Assembly: GCF_028583425.1 (NCBI RefSeq)
Contig: NC_072791.1
Coordinates: 12,853,868 to 12,917,867 of the forward strand
DNA: 64,000 nt
Reading direction: 5' to 3'
Source of the DNA: Eublepharis macularius
Lineage: Eukaryota; Chordata; Lepidosauria; Squamata; Eublepharidae
The notes under the pieces were generated by a model. The model made no database searches. It had not been told where the DNA came from and worked only from the letters and a program-made list of their open reading frames with translations. Both the position numbers and the translations under genes were made by a program. Below, one piece after another: positions 20,591 through 31,510 of the stretch; position 1 is the first letter of the stretch; each line of letters opens with the position of its first letter.

Positions 20591-20789
20591 TGTGACATCA
20601 GAAGACGTGGTTGATAAATGAACTTCTGATGAAGGAGAAGATGATGGGTAAGGTCTCTGACAAAGTGAAGCAAAGACAGATTCCTGTCTAGAGGCATTCG
20701 CAGTCTAAATTTCAAGTTTGAACCCGGAGCTAGGAAATTTCTCCATTGGAAAGTTTGCCTTGAGGTGCGTGAACTTGGGCCAGTGGCTT

Positions 20790-20885
20790 CTCTGAAGAAC
20801 TGAGTGGTGACTTGCAAAAACTTAGATTGAAAGAAATGTCATTAGTCTTTGAGGTGCCTCCGGACTTCTGTTTGATTTCTCTGTC
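20790..20885 (+). mobile_element. Penelope-like 3'-end arm, diverged
   Basis: TCTGAAGAACTGAGTGGTGACTTGCAAAAACTTAG, then TTAGTCTTTGAGGTGCCTCCGGACTTCTG. Confidence 0.55.
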
Positions 20886-20994
20886 TTATCCCACTGTCTT
20901 GCAAAGGACACTCATAGTTAAAGGACGATGTGTCCGCCTGCGCAAGATGCAGTCCTCATACTACCACATGATTGCTGTTCTCTGCTTAGGGTAG

Positions 20995-21925
20995 TCCGTC
21001 TGGCATCAAGCGCAGCTCGCACTTTTTCCATGGTACCTCCCACCTTATGGAGTGGGCTTCCAAAAGGTGAGGGGGGGCTGCCGATTTTAAAGGTGTTTCT
21101 TTGCTAAGACTTGCAATGAAGTGTAGGCTGCAGAGATTTTTTTTATTGGGCAGGGGGGTTATTTTGACTTTAATTGTATTTTGTATGTTTTAAATTTGAA
21201 TTTGTAAGCTGACTTGAGCCATGGGCAAAAGTAGGCTGTAAATAGTTCAAGAAACGTGTGGCGTAATAATAACAGCCCTTTCTTGCAACGCTGTTGTAGA
21301 AATTAAGATACTGTAGGTGAAGTCTTTTGACCACTTTGTTCAAATCTGTTTTAGCAGTCTCAAGGAGGCAACTCTGTTTATGGTGTTCAGGAAACTCCTG
21401 GAACGTGGAGCAAGGAGGGACAAAACTGTTGCAACAGGGTATGGGTGTGTCTCATGAGATGGTGTATCGCTGGATCACTCTGAAGACTGATTCCATCACC
21501 ACCTCTGCCCCAAACACTACTTTGATCAAGAAAAGCTGAATTTCCGGCTAGCGTGCTTTAGCTGTCAGGGGCAAATAGGATTCTTCATGGTCTTTCTATT
21601 ATCAGGGAATTGCTTAATCATCTTGCCCAGCTCAGTAAAGCTCTGAGGCTGGAGCCTTTTCTCTCTTATTTGGATCTTGTATTTGACCCTTAGTGGTTTA
21701 GAATATAACCTGTTCTGTGTGGGCTTACAGTTGTAGATTGCGTAGTGGAGTCACCTTATGCAGAGTTAAGTATTCATTCATTCCCCCCTCTTTCCCCCCC
21801 TTTGGAGACCCAAAGTCTTTGATATAATAGGTTGCAAGCTGCTTTATATTTGAAATGTGGTGTTGGAGGAGAGTTTTATTGATACTATGGACCACCAAAA
21901 AACATATAAGTGGGTTCTAGATCAA
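20995..21925. other. Intronic, little recognised
   Basis: 21000-21260 resembles a diverged LINE terminus (GCTCGCACTTTTTCCATGGTACCTCCC.., ..GTAAGCTGACTTGAGCCATGGGCAAAAG). 21300-21925 shows nothing firm. Confidence 0.35.
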
Positions 21926-21929
21926 GTCA

Positions 21930-22205
21930 AGCCTGAATTCTTCCTAGAAGCTAAAAACGACTAAATTGAGGCTATCATTCTTTGGTCGTATCATGAGAAG
22001 ACAAGACTCTCTGGAGAAGACTAATGCTAGGAGAGGTGGAAGGTAGTAGGAAGTGGAAGACTCAAAAAGAGATGGCTTGACTCAATAAAGGAAGCCATGG
22101 CCTCCAGGTTGCATGATCTGAGCAAGGCTGTTAATGATATGATGTTTTGGAGGTCATTAATCCAAAGGGTTGCCATAAATTGGCTTGACAGTGCATAACA
22201 CATAC
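21930..22205 (+). mobile_element. BovB/RTE LINE C-terminus and tail
   Basis: FFGRIMRRQDSLEK-type block, then RWLDSIKEAM with frameshifts; tail GTTTTGGAGGTCATTAATCC..GGCTTGACAGTGCATAACACA. A diverged sister of 4378-4680. Confidence 0.8.
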
Positions 22206-22214
22206 ACACTGCCT

Positions 22215-22385
22215 TATTTTATTCATTTAAATGTTTGTTCCCCACTTTTGTCTCCAATAGGGACGCAAAGCACCTTACAATATCTTTCTCCCCTCCTCCC
22301 TTTGATACTCATAACCTGGCCCAAAGTCACCCAGTAAGCTTCCAAGGCGGAATAAGGATTTTAACCTGGATTTTTCATACCCTAT
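22215..22385 (-). mobile_element. tRNA-derived SINE, partial
   Basis: Reverse strand has the tail CCCACTTTTGTCTCCAATAGGGA reversed and the body GGCCCAAAGTCACCCAGTAAGCTT. The tRNA-like head is worn. Confidence 0.6.
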
Positions 22386-22472
22386 TCCAGCCCTAGATAA
22401 GGCGATGCATGTAGGAACAAAAAAACCCTTAATTTTAAACATATGCTGCTGTGGTCTGAACTGGCAGAGACA

Positions 22473-22806
22473 GAGAGCAAAACTACAAGAGACGAATTAC
22501 ACGAGGACGTGCACGTGAAGGGAGTCGCAATGTTAGCCAGGAAGCTGAGTTTTAAAAGAGATTGGAAGGCTCTGTCCATTTCCCCTTGGTTTGTTTATTT
22601 CCTCTTCCCCTCCAAGAAGGGGAGGTGAAACTGGCAGAGCCTTCAGTTGTCAAAGAGGAAATTAACAAACCCTCTGAGGAGCCATCTTTGCTGGCTCTGA
22701 AGAGGGGGGAAATTAACAGAACCTTCTGATCTCTTTTAAAACTCACCTTCTCAGCTAACATTGCAATTCCCTTCACGTGTAATTCGTCTCTTGTAGCTTA
22801 GCTCAG
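22473..22806. mobile_element. Long-TIR foldback element (CTACAAGAGACGAATTACAC)
   Basis: Left arm CTACAAGAGACGAATTACAC..CACGTGAAGGGAGTCGCAATGTTAGC..TTTTAAAAGAGATTGGAAGG; right arm is its complement (ATCTCTTTTAAAACTCACC, GCTAACATTGCAATTCCCTTCACG, GTGTAATTCGTCTCTTGTAG). Arms are about 100-130 bp around a purine-rich centre. A second copy is at 44105-44430. Confidence 0.8.
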
Positions 22807-23480
22807 AGAGGGGAAGAGATCTTTGGGTTGTAGTGGACAGCTCTATGAAGGTGTTGACGTGGTGTGCACCAGCAGTGAAAAAAGGCACAATCCATGCAGT
22901 CGAGTATCAGGAAGGGATTGAGAATCTATCGGCCAACCTTGTAATGTCCTTGTACAGAGCTAGGTTGTGCCTTCATTTATAATACTGTTTATAGTTCATT
23001 GTATTTCAAAAAGGATGTTGTAGAGCTAGAAAAAGTACAGAATTTGGCAAAGTGGTTTGGAGGTTGGGGCAACCAAGGCAATTAGGGGGTTGGAGCACCA
23101 TTCCTATGAGGAAAGGTGAAAGGCTTGGGGACTATTCGGTTTCTACAATTATGCATAGGACAGAGAGGGCAGATACAGAGAACTTTTACTTCCAAAATAT
23201 TAGAACTCGGAGGCACCAAAATGAAGTGGATGGGCAACAGTTTCAGAACGGACAAAAGGAAACGCCTCTTTACTCAATGAATGATTAAATTGGGGTATTC
23301 GCTGCCAGTGGGTGTAGTGATGGCCGAGAGCCATAGATGGGGTTTTGAAAGAGATTTGGTGATTTAATGGGGGATAGCTCCATCAATAGCTCCCTGTACA
23401 GAGGAAATAAAATTTCTGACTACCGGTGCTGGGAGGCTGCATCAGGGGAAGGCCTCAGCCCCCACACCCTGTTTGTTGGC
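22807..23480 (+). mobile_element. CR1-like LINE remnant, strongly decayed
   Basis: Broken frames recall the CR1 C-terminus (SMKVLTWCAPAVKKGT, SANLVMSLYRARLCLH, ELEKVQNLAKW, then a KETPLYSMND-like tail) with many stops. It ends near CCACTTGGTTGGCTGCTGTGTG, a typical CR1-group 3' segment. An old copy. Confidence 0.6.
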
Positions 23481-23530
23481 CCTCCAGGCCACTTGGTTGG
23501 CTGCTGTGTGAAAAAGGATGCTCTTTTAGA

Positions 23531-23615
23531 TGGGTTTGCATTGAGCGCTGCACATAGGAAGAGCCCAGTTGGATCAGCAGGGCTCGTCTCATGTGGAGCG
23601 CTCAATGCAAACCCA
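23531..23615. repeat. Inverted repeat / hairpin
   Basis: Arms 23531-23555 and 23591-23615 (TGGGTTTGCATTGAGCGCTG..) pair over 25 bp with one mismatch. The loop itself contains GAGCCC and GGGCTC, which can extend the stem. Confidence 0.75.
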
Positions 23616-23676
23616 AGATTTTTACTTTTAGGATTTAATCACATCTAGTCAATCCCTTCTAGATTAGCAAGGTGTG

Positions 23677-23745
23677 TGTGTGTGTGTGTGTGTATATGTG
23701 TATGTGTGTATATATATATATACACACACATACACATATATATAT
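23677..23745. repeat. (TG)n(TA)n(CA)n microsatellite
   Basis: An alternating purine-pyrimidine tract in which TG repeats mirror CA repeats across TATATATATATA. Confidence 0.95.
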
Positions 23746-23749
23746 GTTT

Positions 23750-24505
23750 GGGCATGGGCTGGGCTGTTGCTATACCTTTGAGGTGCAGTCCCACCAAAGT
23801 TAAGCACAGTTGGTTTCAGTGGAAGCGTTAAACATTTCCTTAACCTTCTCTGGAATTAATGGGACCTGAATGCAGTTTACTTTGGCTGGATGGTGCCCCA
23901 GCTCCCTCTTTCTGCATTACGACCTTTCTGTATGAAGCATGAGTTTGTGATTACTTTGACGGTTCCTAGTGTACAGTCTCGGTCTCTGTTTTCCCCTTCC
24001 TGGCTTTATATGAGGTTTATCACTCCAGGATTAAATTTCATTGCTTGCAGTGAATGTTAGTTGGGAAAGTTTAAGGTTATCGCACGTCTTTCAGGCATAA
24101 ATGAAAGGAAATACCTGCCCAAGGGAGGAAAATGCATTCATTTAATGCAAAGACTGTTATCGTGAGCAAGATGGGGGAAAACAGGTTTATGGCTAGTGGT
24201 AAACTTTGCTATGTGGACTCTGTTAGGCAGACACCAAAGCCTTACATGAGAAATACATAATTTTAAACAAAAAGTTAACCTCTTTCCCAAATTCCTCATT
24301 CCCCATACAGGAGAACAGAAGGAAGGCAAATCCATATAGTCCGTCAAGCTTTCCAGAAGGGTAGATCAGGGCCATGCGTACTGTGCAGAATTCGACCATC
24401 AGGGTAACCCAGATTCTGGTGACAGTCAAATTCTGCAATTGGTCTATATTGTACAAATTGGAGAAGGCAAGAAGATCTAACTTTTTCTTAATTCTGTAGT
24501 TTTTC
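23750..24505. other. Intronic, nothing recognised
   Basis: No repeat family or gene recognised by eye. Confidence 0.4.
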
Positions 24506-24509
24506 ATTA

Positions 24510-25060
24510 ATTAATTAATTTTACTTTTATATGTCCACCTTTCTTGCTGAGACCCAAGGCAGATTACGAGATAAAGCAGCGTAATCAGACCGTGCGAGAA
24601 AACGGTTGAACAATGCAATAGGACTAGGACTTCAGAATTCGAGAACAGCGTGAACGATAAACTATCTAAGGCAAAAGGATACTATAAACAATACAGGAAG
24701 TGGATGTTGTGTCAGACTGTGCAGGGAAATCAAGGTGATACCTACAGCAATCATTCTATTCCTTTATATCACAATATTCTATTATAAATCACAGTATTCC
24801 ATTATAAACATCATAAATCAAGCTTTCCTGGATTGGGCCATTCTACTACAATTTTAATGTCTTTATAAAGATGTCCCCTTGAACATTTCTGTTTTGCATA
24901 TTCTGCGAAACTAAAGAAGCATAAAGAGCCTTTCCGATCTCCTCCATTCTACCACGTAGAAGCCACGGCTGAGAATGTGCATGAATGGGCAGCTGCCAAT
25001 CTTACCCATTTGCGAGATGGCTCCTTCAGAAGGCTTTGTTTGTATGAGTGAAGCTGAGCT
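24510..25060 (-). mobile_element. L2-like LINE 3' part
   Basis: (ATTA)n head, TGTCCACCTTTCTTGCTGAGACCCAAGGC, a 3'UTR with ACAATGCAATAGGA, and coding relics near 24890-25040 (AACATTTCTGTTTTGCATA.., GGCAGCTGCCAATCTTACCCA) that align with 26580-26800 and 52380-52560. Confidence 0.7.
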
Positions 25061-25159
25061 ACTTATTCCCCTTCAGTTAGCCGTCGAAATGGGAGAAGAG
25101 GTTGAAAGGGATCCAGAGCCCCGGAAGATAGCACCTGCTTCTTTCCTCCACCCCTGCTA

Positions 25160-25352
25160 ATTCTGGGTTGGGAAATTTCTGGAAGTTTGGGGGTGGAGCC
25201 TGAGGACAGCAGGGTTTGAAGGGAGGGACCTCAATGGACATAATGCCATAGAAACCGCCCTCCAAATCAGCCATTTTCTCGTGGAGAACTGTGGCGATCA
25301 GTTGTAATTCTGGAAGATCTCTGGGCCCCACCTGGAGGTTGGCAACTCTAAC
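25160..25352. mobile_element. GGTTGCC/GGCAACC miniature element
   Basis: CTGGGTTGGGAAATTTCTGGAAGT.., ATAATGCCATAGAAACCGCC, TTTTCTCGTGGAG, CACCTGGAGGTTGGCAACTC. Confidence 0.7.
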
Positions 25353-25850
25353 ACTTGACCGTGGAAGAAAAATGTTTCTAATACTGAATCATTTTTTCCC
25401 AAAAGGATTGAACGGTGATGGGACATCACAACAATGTAAATATTGAGCAAGTTGTTGTGCTGAGTGTGAAGACACAGTAGGAATGTGATTTGGCTGATTA
25501 TATAGAAATGAAAGCGTCCCCTGTAATAATTCACAGCTACAAGAAACCTGCTGGCTTGCACTGGAGAAATGAATGTGGGTCAGTCGACCCCTCTGCTGAG
25601 GGAGACGGCCTTAGCAGGTGGGTCACTCTGGTGTATCTAGGCATTAGATAGGATTGGTTCATTTTATTTATGTTATTTATTGTCCGCCTTTCTCACTGGG
25701 ACTCAAGGCGGATTACAGAGTAAGTCAATACAATCAGCAGGATGGGTCATCCAATGGACAATGCAATTGGATTTGGGTTGTAAGAAACTAACCAGAAATC
25801 TGAAAACAAAACTGAAGCAAAGCCTAAGTATTAATATGACATGTTAGAAT

Positions 25851-26055
25851 AGAGGCTGCCCTCAAGTCATAGCTGACTTAGGGCGACCCCTAGTGGGGTT
25901 GGCAAGAGACTAACAGAGGTGGTTTGCCATTGCCTGCCTCTGCAACCCCAGTCTTTGTTGGAGGTCTCCCATCCAATTACTAACCAAGGCCAACCCTGTT
26001 TAGTTTCTGAGATCTGATGAGATCAGGCTCATCTGGGCTATCCAGGTCAGGGCAA
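25851..26055 (-). mobile_element. 5S rRNA-derived SINE nested in LINE
   Basis: Reverse strand has GATCTCATCAGATCTCAGAAAC.. (5S head), TTGGTTAGTAATTGGATGGGAGACC, GGCAATGGCAAACCACCTCTG and the BovB-like tail (CAGCTATGACTTGAGGGC). Flanks ATGACATGTTAGAA and ATGATATGTTAAAT look like an eroded duplication. Confidence 0.85.
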
Positions 26056-26168
26056 CATGATATGTTAAATGATACAGAAATTAGGATCCTACCTACCACA
26101 GGCAGTATGACATATACCATAGTATAGACCACAGTCCCTGACTCTTTACCCAAGTATCTTCCTGAACT

Positions 26169-26574
26169 GTTTTGTTCAGGGCTTTTTTTCAGCTGGAATG
26201 CGATGGAACGGAGTTCCAGAATGTTTTGAAAATGGACACATGGCTGGTGGCCCCGCCCCCTGATCTTCAGACAGAGGGGAGTTTAGATTGCCCTCCGCGC
26301 TGGTGCAGAAGGCAATCTAAACTCCCCTGTCTCTGGAGATCAGGGGGCGGGACCACCAGCCATGTGATCATTTTTTGCCAAGGGCGATTGAAACTTTTAA
26401 AAAATCCCCCCTTGTTCCAGCTGACCCAAAGTGATGTCATTAGTCCTGGGAATGTGCACGTACTTTGCGCGCGCACATGTGGTACCAGGGGCACTACCCA
26501 GAGTTGCCCCCTGTGCTGGCAACCCACTCAGTTCCACCACCTCTTTTCCCAGAAAAAAAAGCCCTGGTTTTGTT
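26169..26574. mobile_element. hAT-like miniature element, CAGGGCTTTTTTTC, with 8-bp TSD
   Basis: Element 26177-26566 (CAGGGCTTTTTTTCAGCTGG .. CCAGAAAAAAAAGCCCTG), flanked by GTTTTGTT at 26169-26176 and 26567-26574, identical. Internal inverted repeats (GGGGAGTTTAGATTGCCCTC / GAGGGCAATCTAAACTCCCC type). Confidence 0.92.
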
Positions 26575-26944
26575 ACAGTACAACCCTATTACTTGTGTAG
26601 AAAAGCCCTCTTGAACGATTCAGCTTTGCATAGTTTGCAGAAAGCCAGGAGAGTGGGACCCTTCTTGACCTTGTCAGGCAGGCCGTTTCATATAGTGGGT
26701 GCCACAACGGAGAAGGCACGTGTACGGGCAGTTGTTAATTTTGCCCATTTGTGGACTGACCCCTGCAGAAAACCCTGTTCAGATGAGTGAAGCAGTCATG
26801 GTGGGGCGTAGGGGAAGGTTTTTTTTTAAAGCCATGTTGTGTGTGTGGGTGCTGTTTTGAAGTATCAGACATATGTTCTTATGAAACCTAAACTTATTTT
26901 ACTGCTTTAACAACATGAAATGCATCCTTTTATTACTTAGCTCA

Positions 26945-27100
26945 TATAGGCTGATTCCGCACATGTTGGATAATGCACTTTCAATCCTCTTTATAGATCA
27001 TTCGGAACGGATTTTGTCATGTGCGGAACAAAAAATCCACCTCAAACAATTGATAAAGTGCATTGAAAGTGCATTATCCAACGTGTGCGGAATCAGATAT
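26945..27100. mobile_element. Miniature inverted element TGATTCCGCACA
   Basis: Left end CTGATTCCGCACATGTTGGATAATGCACTTTCAATC; right end GATTGATAAAGTGCATTGAAAGTGCATTATCCAACGTGTGCGGAATCAG. The internal half-copy GTGCGGAACAAAAAATCCACC is shared with 44434-44583. The duplication is unclear. Confidence 0.8.
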
Positions 27101-27109
27101 AATCATGCT

Positions 27110-28440
27110 ATTAGGCTTATTTATAAAATTTAAAAGTGTAAATACTTTTGTTTTCTACAAACAAAACTGCAAATATATCAAGTAAAAGAGAGAACGTTGC
27201 AAACTCTTGCAACCTGTGCTACCTAAATACATAGTTTCTAAGGTCCCCAGTGCATCACGCAAAAGAGACATGGAATGCTTGTTTAATGAAGATGGCTCCA
27301 GGTGCAGTAATGCATTTTGGATTTGGGTGCTTTATATGCAATAACAATATTATTAGCTATTGCTTTAGCTTGTTTGTCGTACATAAAAAACCTTCATGCT
27401 ACATATTTTGCATAAATCCTTGTCTTAAAAAATTTCATTCATTCCAGAAGAACTTCTGATAGGATCTTGTTTGAGGTTGTCTGTTGTGTCTCTTGCACAT
27501 GCTTTGGGTCTGCCTTCTTCGTCACATGTGACAGAGCTGGGCTCTTTTTTTCATACTGTAAAAGCAAACTTCTTCAGGAATTAAGTGCGCCTTCAATTTT
27601 AATCCCCAAAGCAAAAAAAGAGGCTTCGTCTGTCAGAAGATGCGGGGGGGGGGGCGTCATTTCTCTACTGCATTCCTTGAAGGTCAAACACATTGCCAGT
27701 AAAATCAGTTGCAACGTTGTTGCTTTTCTGCAAGGCTGTGTATATGATCCAGAGAGAGAGAGAGAGAGTGATACAGTTTTTAGGAAATACAATTTTAAAA
27801 ATAGAAGATTTAATTGCCTTGACATATTCCCTGGATCTGTGTGGCTACAGTTATAGAAAAGGAATTTGAATCATAAAAAAATATCTAAAATGCAGAAATC
27901 TTGGGACAGATGGATTGGGGGGTGAGAACTAGGGTGAAGTTTAAAGCTAGGCTGCTTGCAATTACTTGATCTGGATCACTTTTGGTATTAGTTGAGACCT
28001 GCTTTTTATTATCCCCATTGATTTGAACAAAAGTGTTGAGGTTTAAATTGCTGCTTGAGATTAAAGCCTCTGTCTCAGAAACAGTTTGGGGCAATCCGTC
28101 ATTTTTCTTTCCTTGGTTATTCCTTGTCAGCTGAGGTTAGTCCTTGTCCAGCATGCTGAGGGAACTCATGTCTGAACTTCAGTTTCTTGCAAAACGTGGT
28201 AGCAATTTTCTAGCCCTCAATGGTGTATTTGATCAGGGAAAGACGTGCGAGTTTGCCAGAACACTAAGTCCCTCTATCTTTCTTTGTTTTTTTTCTGGGG
28301 AGAATAGCCTCTGACAGTTGGGAGTGGATAAACATTGGCGATTTACTGATTTAAAGCAGATTTCTTTGGTTTATGATGGATTTTAAAAAAAATTGCTTAA
28401 GCCATTCTTATACATAATTTAAAGAAAAATAAAATCAGAA
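27110..28440. other. Intronic, nothing recognised
   Basis: AT-rich unique-looking sequence with one (GA)n at about 27752-27768 and a G9 run at about 27645. No gene. Confidence 0.4.
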
Positions 28441-28456
28441 ATTTGGGAGAGTTTGT

Positions 28457-28599
28457 CCTCCACGACGCTGAAGCGGCGCAGAGGGCAATCTAAACTTCTC
28501 TCTGTCTAGAGATCAGGGGGCGGGGCCACCAGCCATGTGACCATTTTCAAGAGGTTCCAGAACTCCGTTCCACCGCGTTCCAGCTGAAAAAAAGCCCTG
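28457..28599. mobile_element. hAT-like CAGGGCTTTTTTTC element, one end only
   Basis: Retains GAGGGCAATCTAAACT, the GATCAGGGGGCGGGGCCACC block and the end CAGCTGAAAAAAAGCCCTG. The other half is lost. Confidence 0.8.
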
Positions 28600-28629
28600 C
28601 ATAGGGATGTATACTTTTGGAACACCTCT

Positions 28630-28663
<34 letters not shown>
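28630..28663. repeat. (GT)n microsatellite
   Basis: About 17 GT units directly abutting the tail of a 5S-derived SINE. Confidence 0.95.
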
Positions 28664-28665
<2 letters not shown>

Positions 28666-28750
28666 GTGCCATCAACTTGCAGCTGACTTATGACAAGCCC
28701 TTAAGGTTTTAAGGGAAGAGACTTACAGAGCTGATCTGCCATCCCCATTT
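28664..28750 (-). mobile_element. 5S-derived SINE 3' part
   Basis: AAAGTGCCATCAACTTGCAGCTGACTTATGACAAGCCC.. GATCTGCCATCCCC: the tail and body of the 5S SINE, head missing. Confidence 0.65.
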
Positions 28751-28984
28751 GGGTCCATCTGTATTAGCCACCCAAAATGTGCGCTCACTACCATCCTCGT
28801 CTCCCCCCACCTCCACCCCAGGGCGTCTTTTCACTGGGCTGGGGCTGATCCCATTTCTGCTGAGCCTGTGGTGTGCTTGGCAAGCGTGCTGCTTTTCAAG
28901 GCTTTCCAGAGCTCAGCATGAGGTCCTAGGAGATTCCGGCCTTTGGAGAAGGAGAGCAGAATCTTGGGAAGGTATTTAAAAATA

Positions 28985-29058
28985 TATTCCTCCCTGTTTA
29001 CTTGCGCTCCACTTGCGCTCCACTTGCGCAAGTGGAGTGCAAGTAAACAGGGAAGAAT
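28985..29058. repeat. Inverted repeat, about 33-bp arms
   Basis: TATTCCTCCCTGTTTACTTG..CCACTTGCG mirrors CGCAAGTGG..CAAGTAAACAGGGAAGAATA, with short direct repeats of GCTCCACTTGC in the centre. Confidence 0.75.
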
Positions 29059-29154
29059 ACATGTGAGTCTGTTCACTTGCCATTCAAGTGTAATTTGTCG
29101 CTTCTAGCTTGGCCCTGAGTTGGCCCTGAGTTGATTTCTGAACCCAGGTCTTGT

Positions 29155-29360
29155 CAGTTAAGGTTGGAATTCTTGACATTCTTGGAACATAGGCAGCTGC
29201 CATTGGTCCATCCAGCTCAGTATTGCCTTCTTTGATGGGCAGTAGTTCTCCAGGGCCTTTAAGATAGAACGGGCTTTCCCCCATCTCCTGTTTCTGAGAT
29301 CTGTAACCTGACATTCCAGGAATCGAACGTGGGACCCTCTGTCTGCCATGCATCTTCTCC
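29155..29360 (-). mobile_element. tRNA-derived SINE (second family)
   Basis: Reverse strand: GCATGGCAGACAGAGGGTCCCACGTTCGATTCCTGG (B box), TCAGAAACAGGAGATGGGG, then GAGCTGGATGGACCAATGGC. Same head design as 36243-36425. Confidence 0.75.
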
Positions 29361-29379
29361 GAGTCCCTTGCTATTGTAG

Positions 29380-30700
29380 ATTGAAAGGAAGGGTTTAAGC
29401 GGGAGCAATAAACAGGGCCCAGTTTTTGTGTGACGATGGATTCAGTTTGGTTCAATATTTTGTTCCTTTTTTAAAAAGACAAAGAGGAAAAAGGGAGGGA
29501 ATGCGGAACTAGTAGAATAAAGAAACGAAGCCTGAATGTTGCTTTGCTTCACTTAAAAAGCGAGGGCGGGGGGGGGGGGGCGGGAGGGAGAGAAGCCAAA
29601 TATGGAAGTAGTTATTACTGAAAATTTAATGATGCTTCCATCAATATGGTGCAGTGCTTCTGCATTTCGTAGCAATTTATTTATATTTAATGAGCTTGCC
29701 GTTTCTACTTTTGAGTAAAAGGAGCGACTGCATTTGGCTATTGCTAAAGTGTTTGCAAAAAGCATGTACCCTCGTATGTAATATAAAGGGTCCTAGGATA
29801 AATTGGAGGCTAAATTTAATTTGTTCACTGGTGTTGAGGCTTGGCTTTTGGGCAGTTCCCCTCCCCCCTCCCCCATGCTAATTTCCTGCAGTAGCTCATT
29901 TAAAAACACACCTTGAAACCCTGACTTTAGTAGTTATTTGAGACGAATCCAAGTACTTTCCTGTCGCATCAGGCCGGCGCTTGCTTGAATTAGCATTTCA
30001 GACCTTGCGCTTTGATGCTAATAATACATAGCATGTCTTAGAGTGGTCGAACGTTCTTTGTAGTCCTCACGAAGATCTTGTTTGATGAACAAATTGTCTC
30101 CATCTTCTAGCAAACTGTAAGGGGCGAGGCTGAGGCTGAAGAAATTGTACTTGTCTTAAGGCCAACTTGTGAGTTTGCGTGTGAGGTAGCACTTGAACTC
30201 GAGACTGCCTGATCCACATTCTCTTTGTGGAAGAAGCCGTAACAGAGTTTTGTTGTCTTTAACCGTCGTCAAGCATTTTCCTCTGAATGCCTGAAGTATA
30301 GTTGAAGATTAGCTGTGAAGTACAAGCTGTAGTTTCAACCGGATTTGCAAACCATGGTTAAGTATGGCATTTCCATCAGGCAGACGTCCTCTGTCTTGCT
30401 TCTTTGCATCGTCGGCCACCAAGTTTTACTGGTTTTATATAAGCCCTCTAGGGGTGTGGCTGTGCCAAGCAGGCTAAGCCACAGATTTTCACTGTCTATT
30501 CTTAACGGTTGTTCTTTACCATGGTTAAAGCAACTCATGCTGGCTGCGTTCTGATGTCACAAACCAACCTTTGTTCATGACACACATGGACCTTGCTTCT
30601 TGCCATACTTGTAGCCTTCCGCCCTCTTTCTCTTGTGCTCACGTATGATGGAAGGCTTTCTGGTTTCAGACACCATCAGGCAAACCCAGGATTGCTGTGT
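29380..30700. other. Intronic, nothing recognised
   Basis: Includes a G-run at 29566-29580. Otherwise unique-looking sequence without coding features. Confidence 0.4.
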
Positions 30701-30704
30701 CATT

Positions 30705-30888
30705 TAGGGTTTCCAGCTCTCGGTTTGGAATTTGGACAAGGCAGAGCGCTCAACGGGGATCCAATTCCATAAAGTCCAGTCTCCAAAGCTGCTATTGCCT
30801 CCAGAGGAACTGATCTCTGTAGTCTGGAGATCATTTGTAATTCTGAGAGGTCACAAGTCCCCGCCTGGAGGTTGGCAACCATAAGACT
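30705..30888. mobile_element. GGTTGCC/GGCAACC miniature element
   Basis: TTAGGGTTTCCAGCTCTCGG..; GATCCAATTCCATAAAGTCC; GCCTGGAGGTTGGCAACCATA. Confidence 0.7.
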
Positions 30889-31044
30889 AGGGCCTCTACA
30901 AACAAGGCAGGATCCCCTTTCTACCCAAGGGCCTTCCTCTGTATGCAGGAAAAAAAATCGCTTTGTTAATTCACCAAAGACATCCACTCTTCCCCCAAAA
31001 GGCCTGATGAAGAGAGGGTGTGCTCCGGGAGATGTGGATTGTTG

Positions 31045-31215
31045 AGAATAAGGAACACATGAAGCTGCCTTCCGAAGAATCACACCCTTGGCCCATCAAT
31101 GTCAGTGTTATCTACTCAGACTGCCAGTGGCTCTCCAAAGTCTCAGGTGGAGGTCTTTCACATCACCTGCTGCCTGGTCCTTTTAACTGGAGATTTTGGG
31201 GATTGGACCTGGCTC
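31045..31215 (-). mobile_element. tRNA-derived SINE (second family), 3' part
   Basis: Reverse strand: TCCAGTTAAAAGGACCAGGCAGCAGGTGATGTGAAAGACC, then CTGAGACTTTGGAGAGCC and AGGCAGCTTCATGTG. Matches 36290-36425. Confidence 0.75.
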
Positions 31216-31510
31216 TACTGCACCCCTCCACCCCACACAAATGGCACCCCAAAATGTGTGACAAAAATAAAACCAAAAAATCAAGACAACATAAAGACAG
31301 CAAGTATTTTAAAGCAACCCGGAAATTTACTAAATAATATTCATTTTAATGTAAAGAAGCAAATAAATTCATGTTGGAGACTGCAAATTTCCCCTCCTCA
31401 AGCCACTTAAAAGCATATAGAATCCTAGAGGGGGAGATTAGTGCAGGTGAGGAAAATCCCTCCCTGTCCTGCATAGGGTCTATGTTTCTATAATATGAAA
31501 GTCTAAGGCA

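Larger units (their letters stand above)
25660..26800 (-). mobile_element. L2-like LINE interrupted by a SINE and a hAT-like element
   Basis: 3' end at 25660-25850 (TCCGCCTTTCTCACTGGGACTCAAGGCGG). More 3'UTR at 26056-26168. Coding relics at 26575-26800 (CCCTCTTGAACGATTCAGCTTTGCATAG, CAGGCAGGCCGTTTCATA, AAACCCTGTTCAGATGAGTGAAGC), antisense to the FKKAFF..LWNSLP..RAFSVVAP block. Confidence 0.8.
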
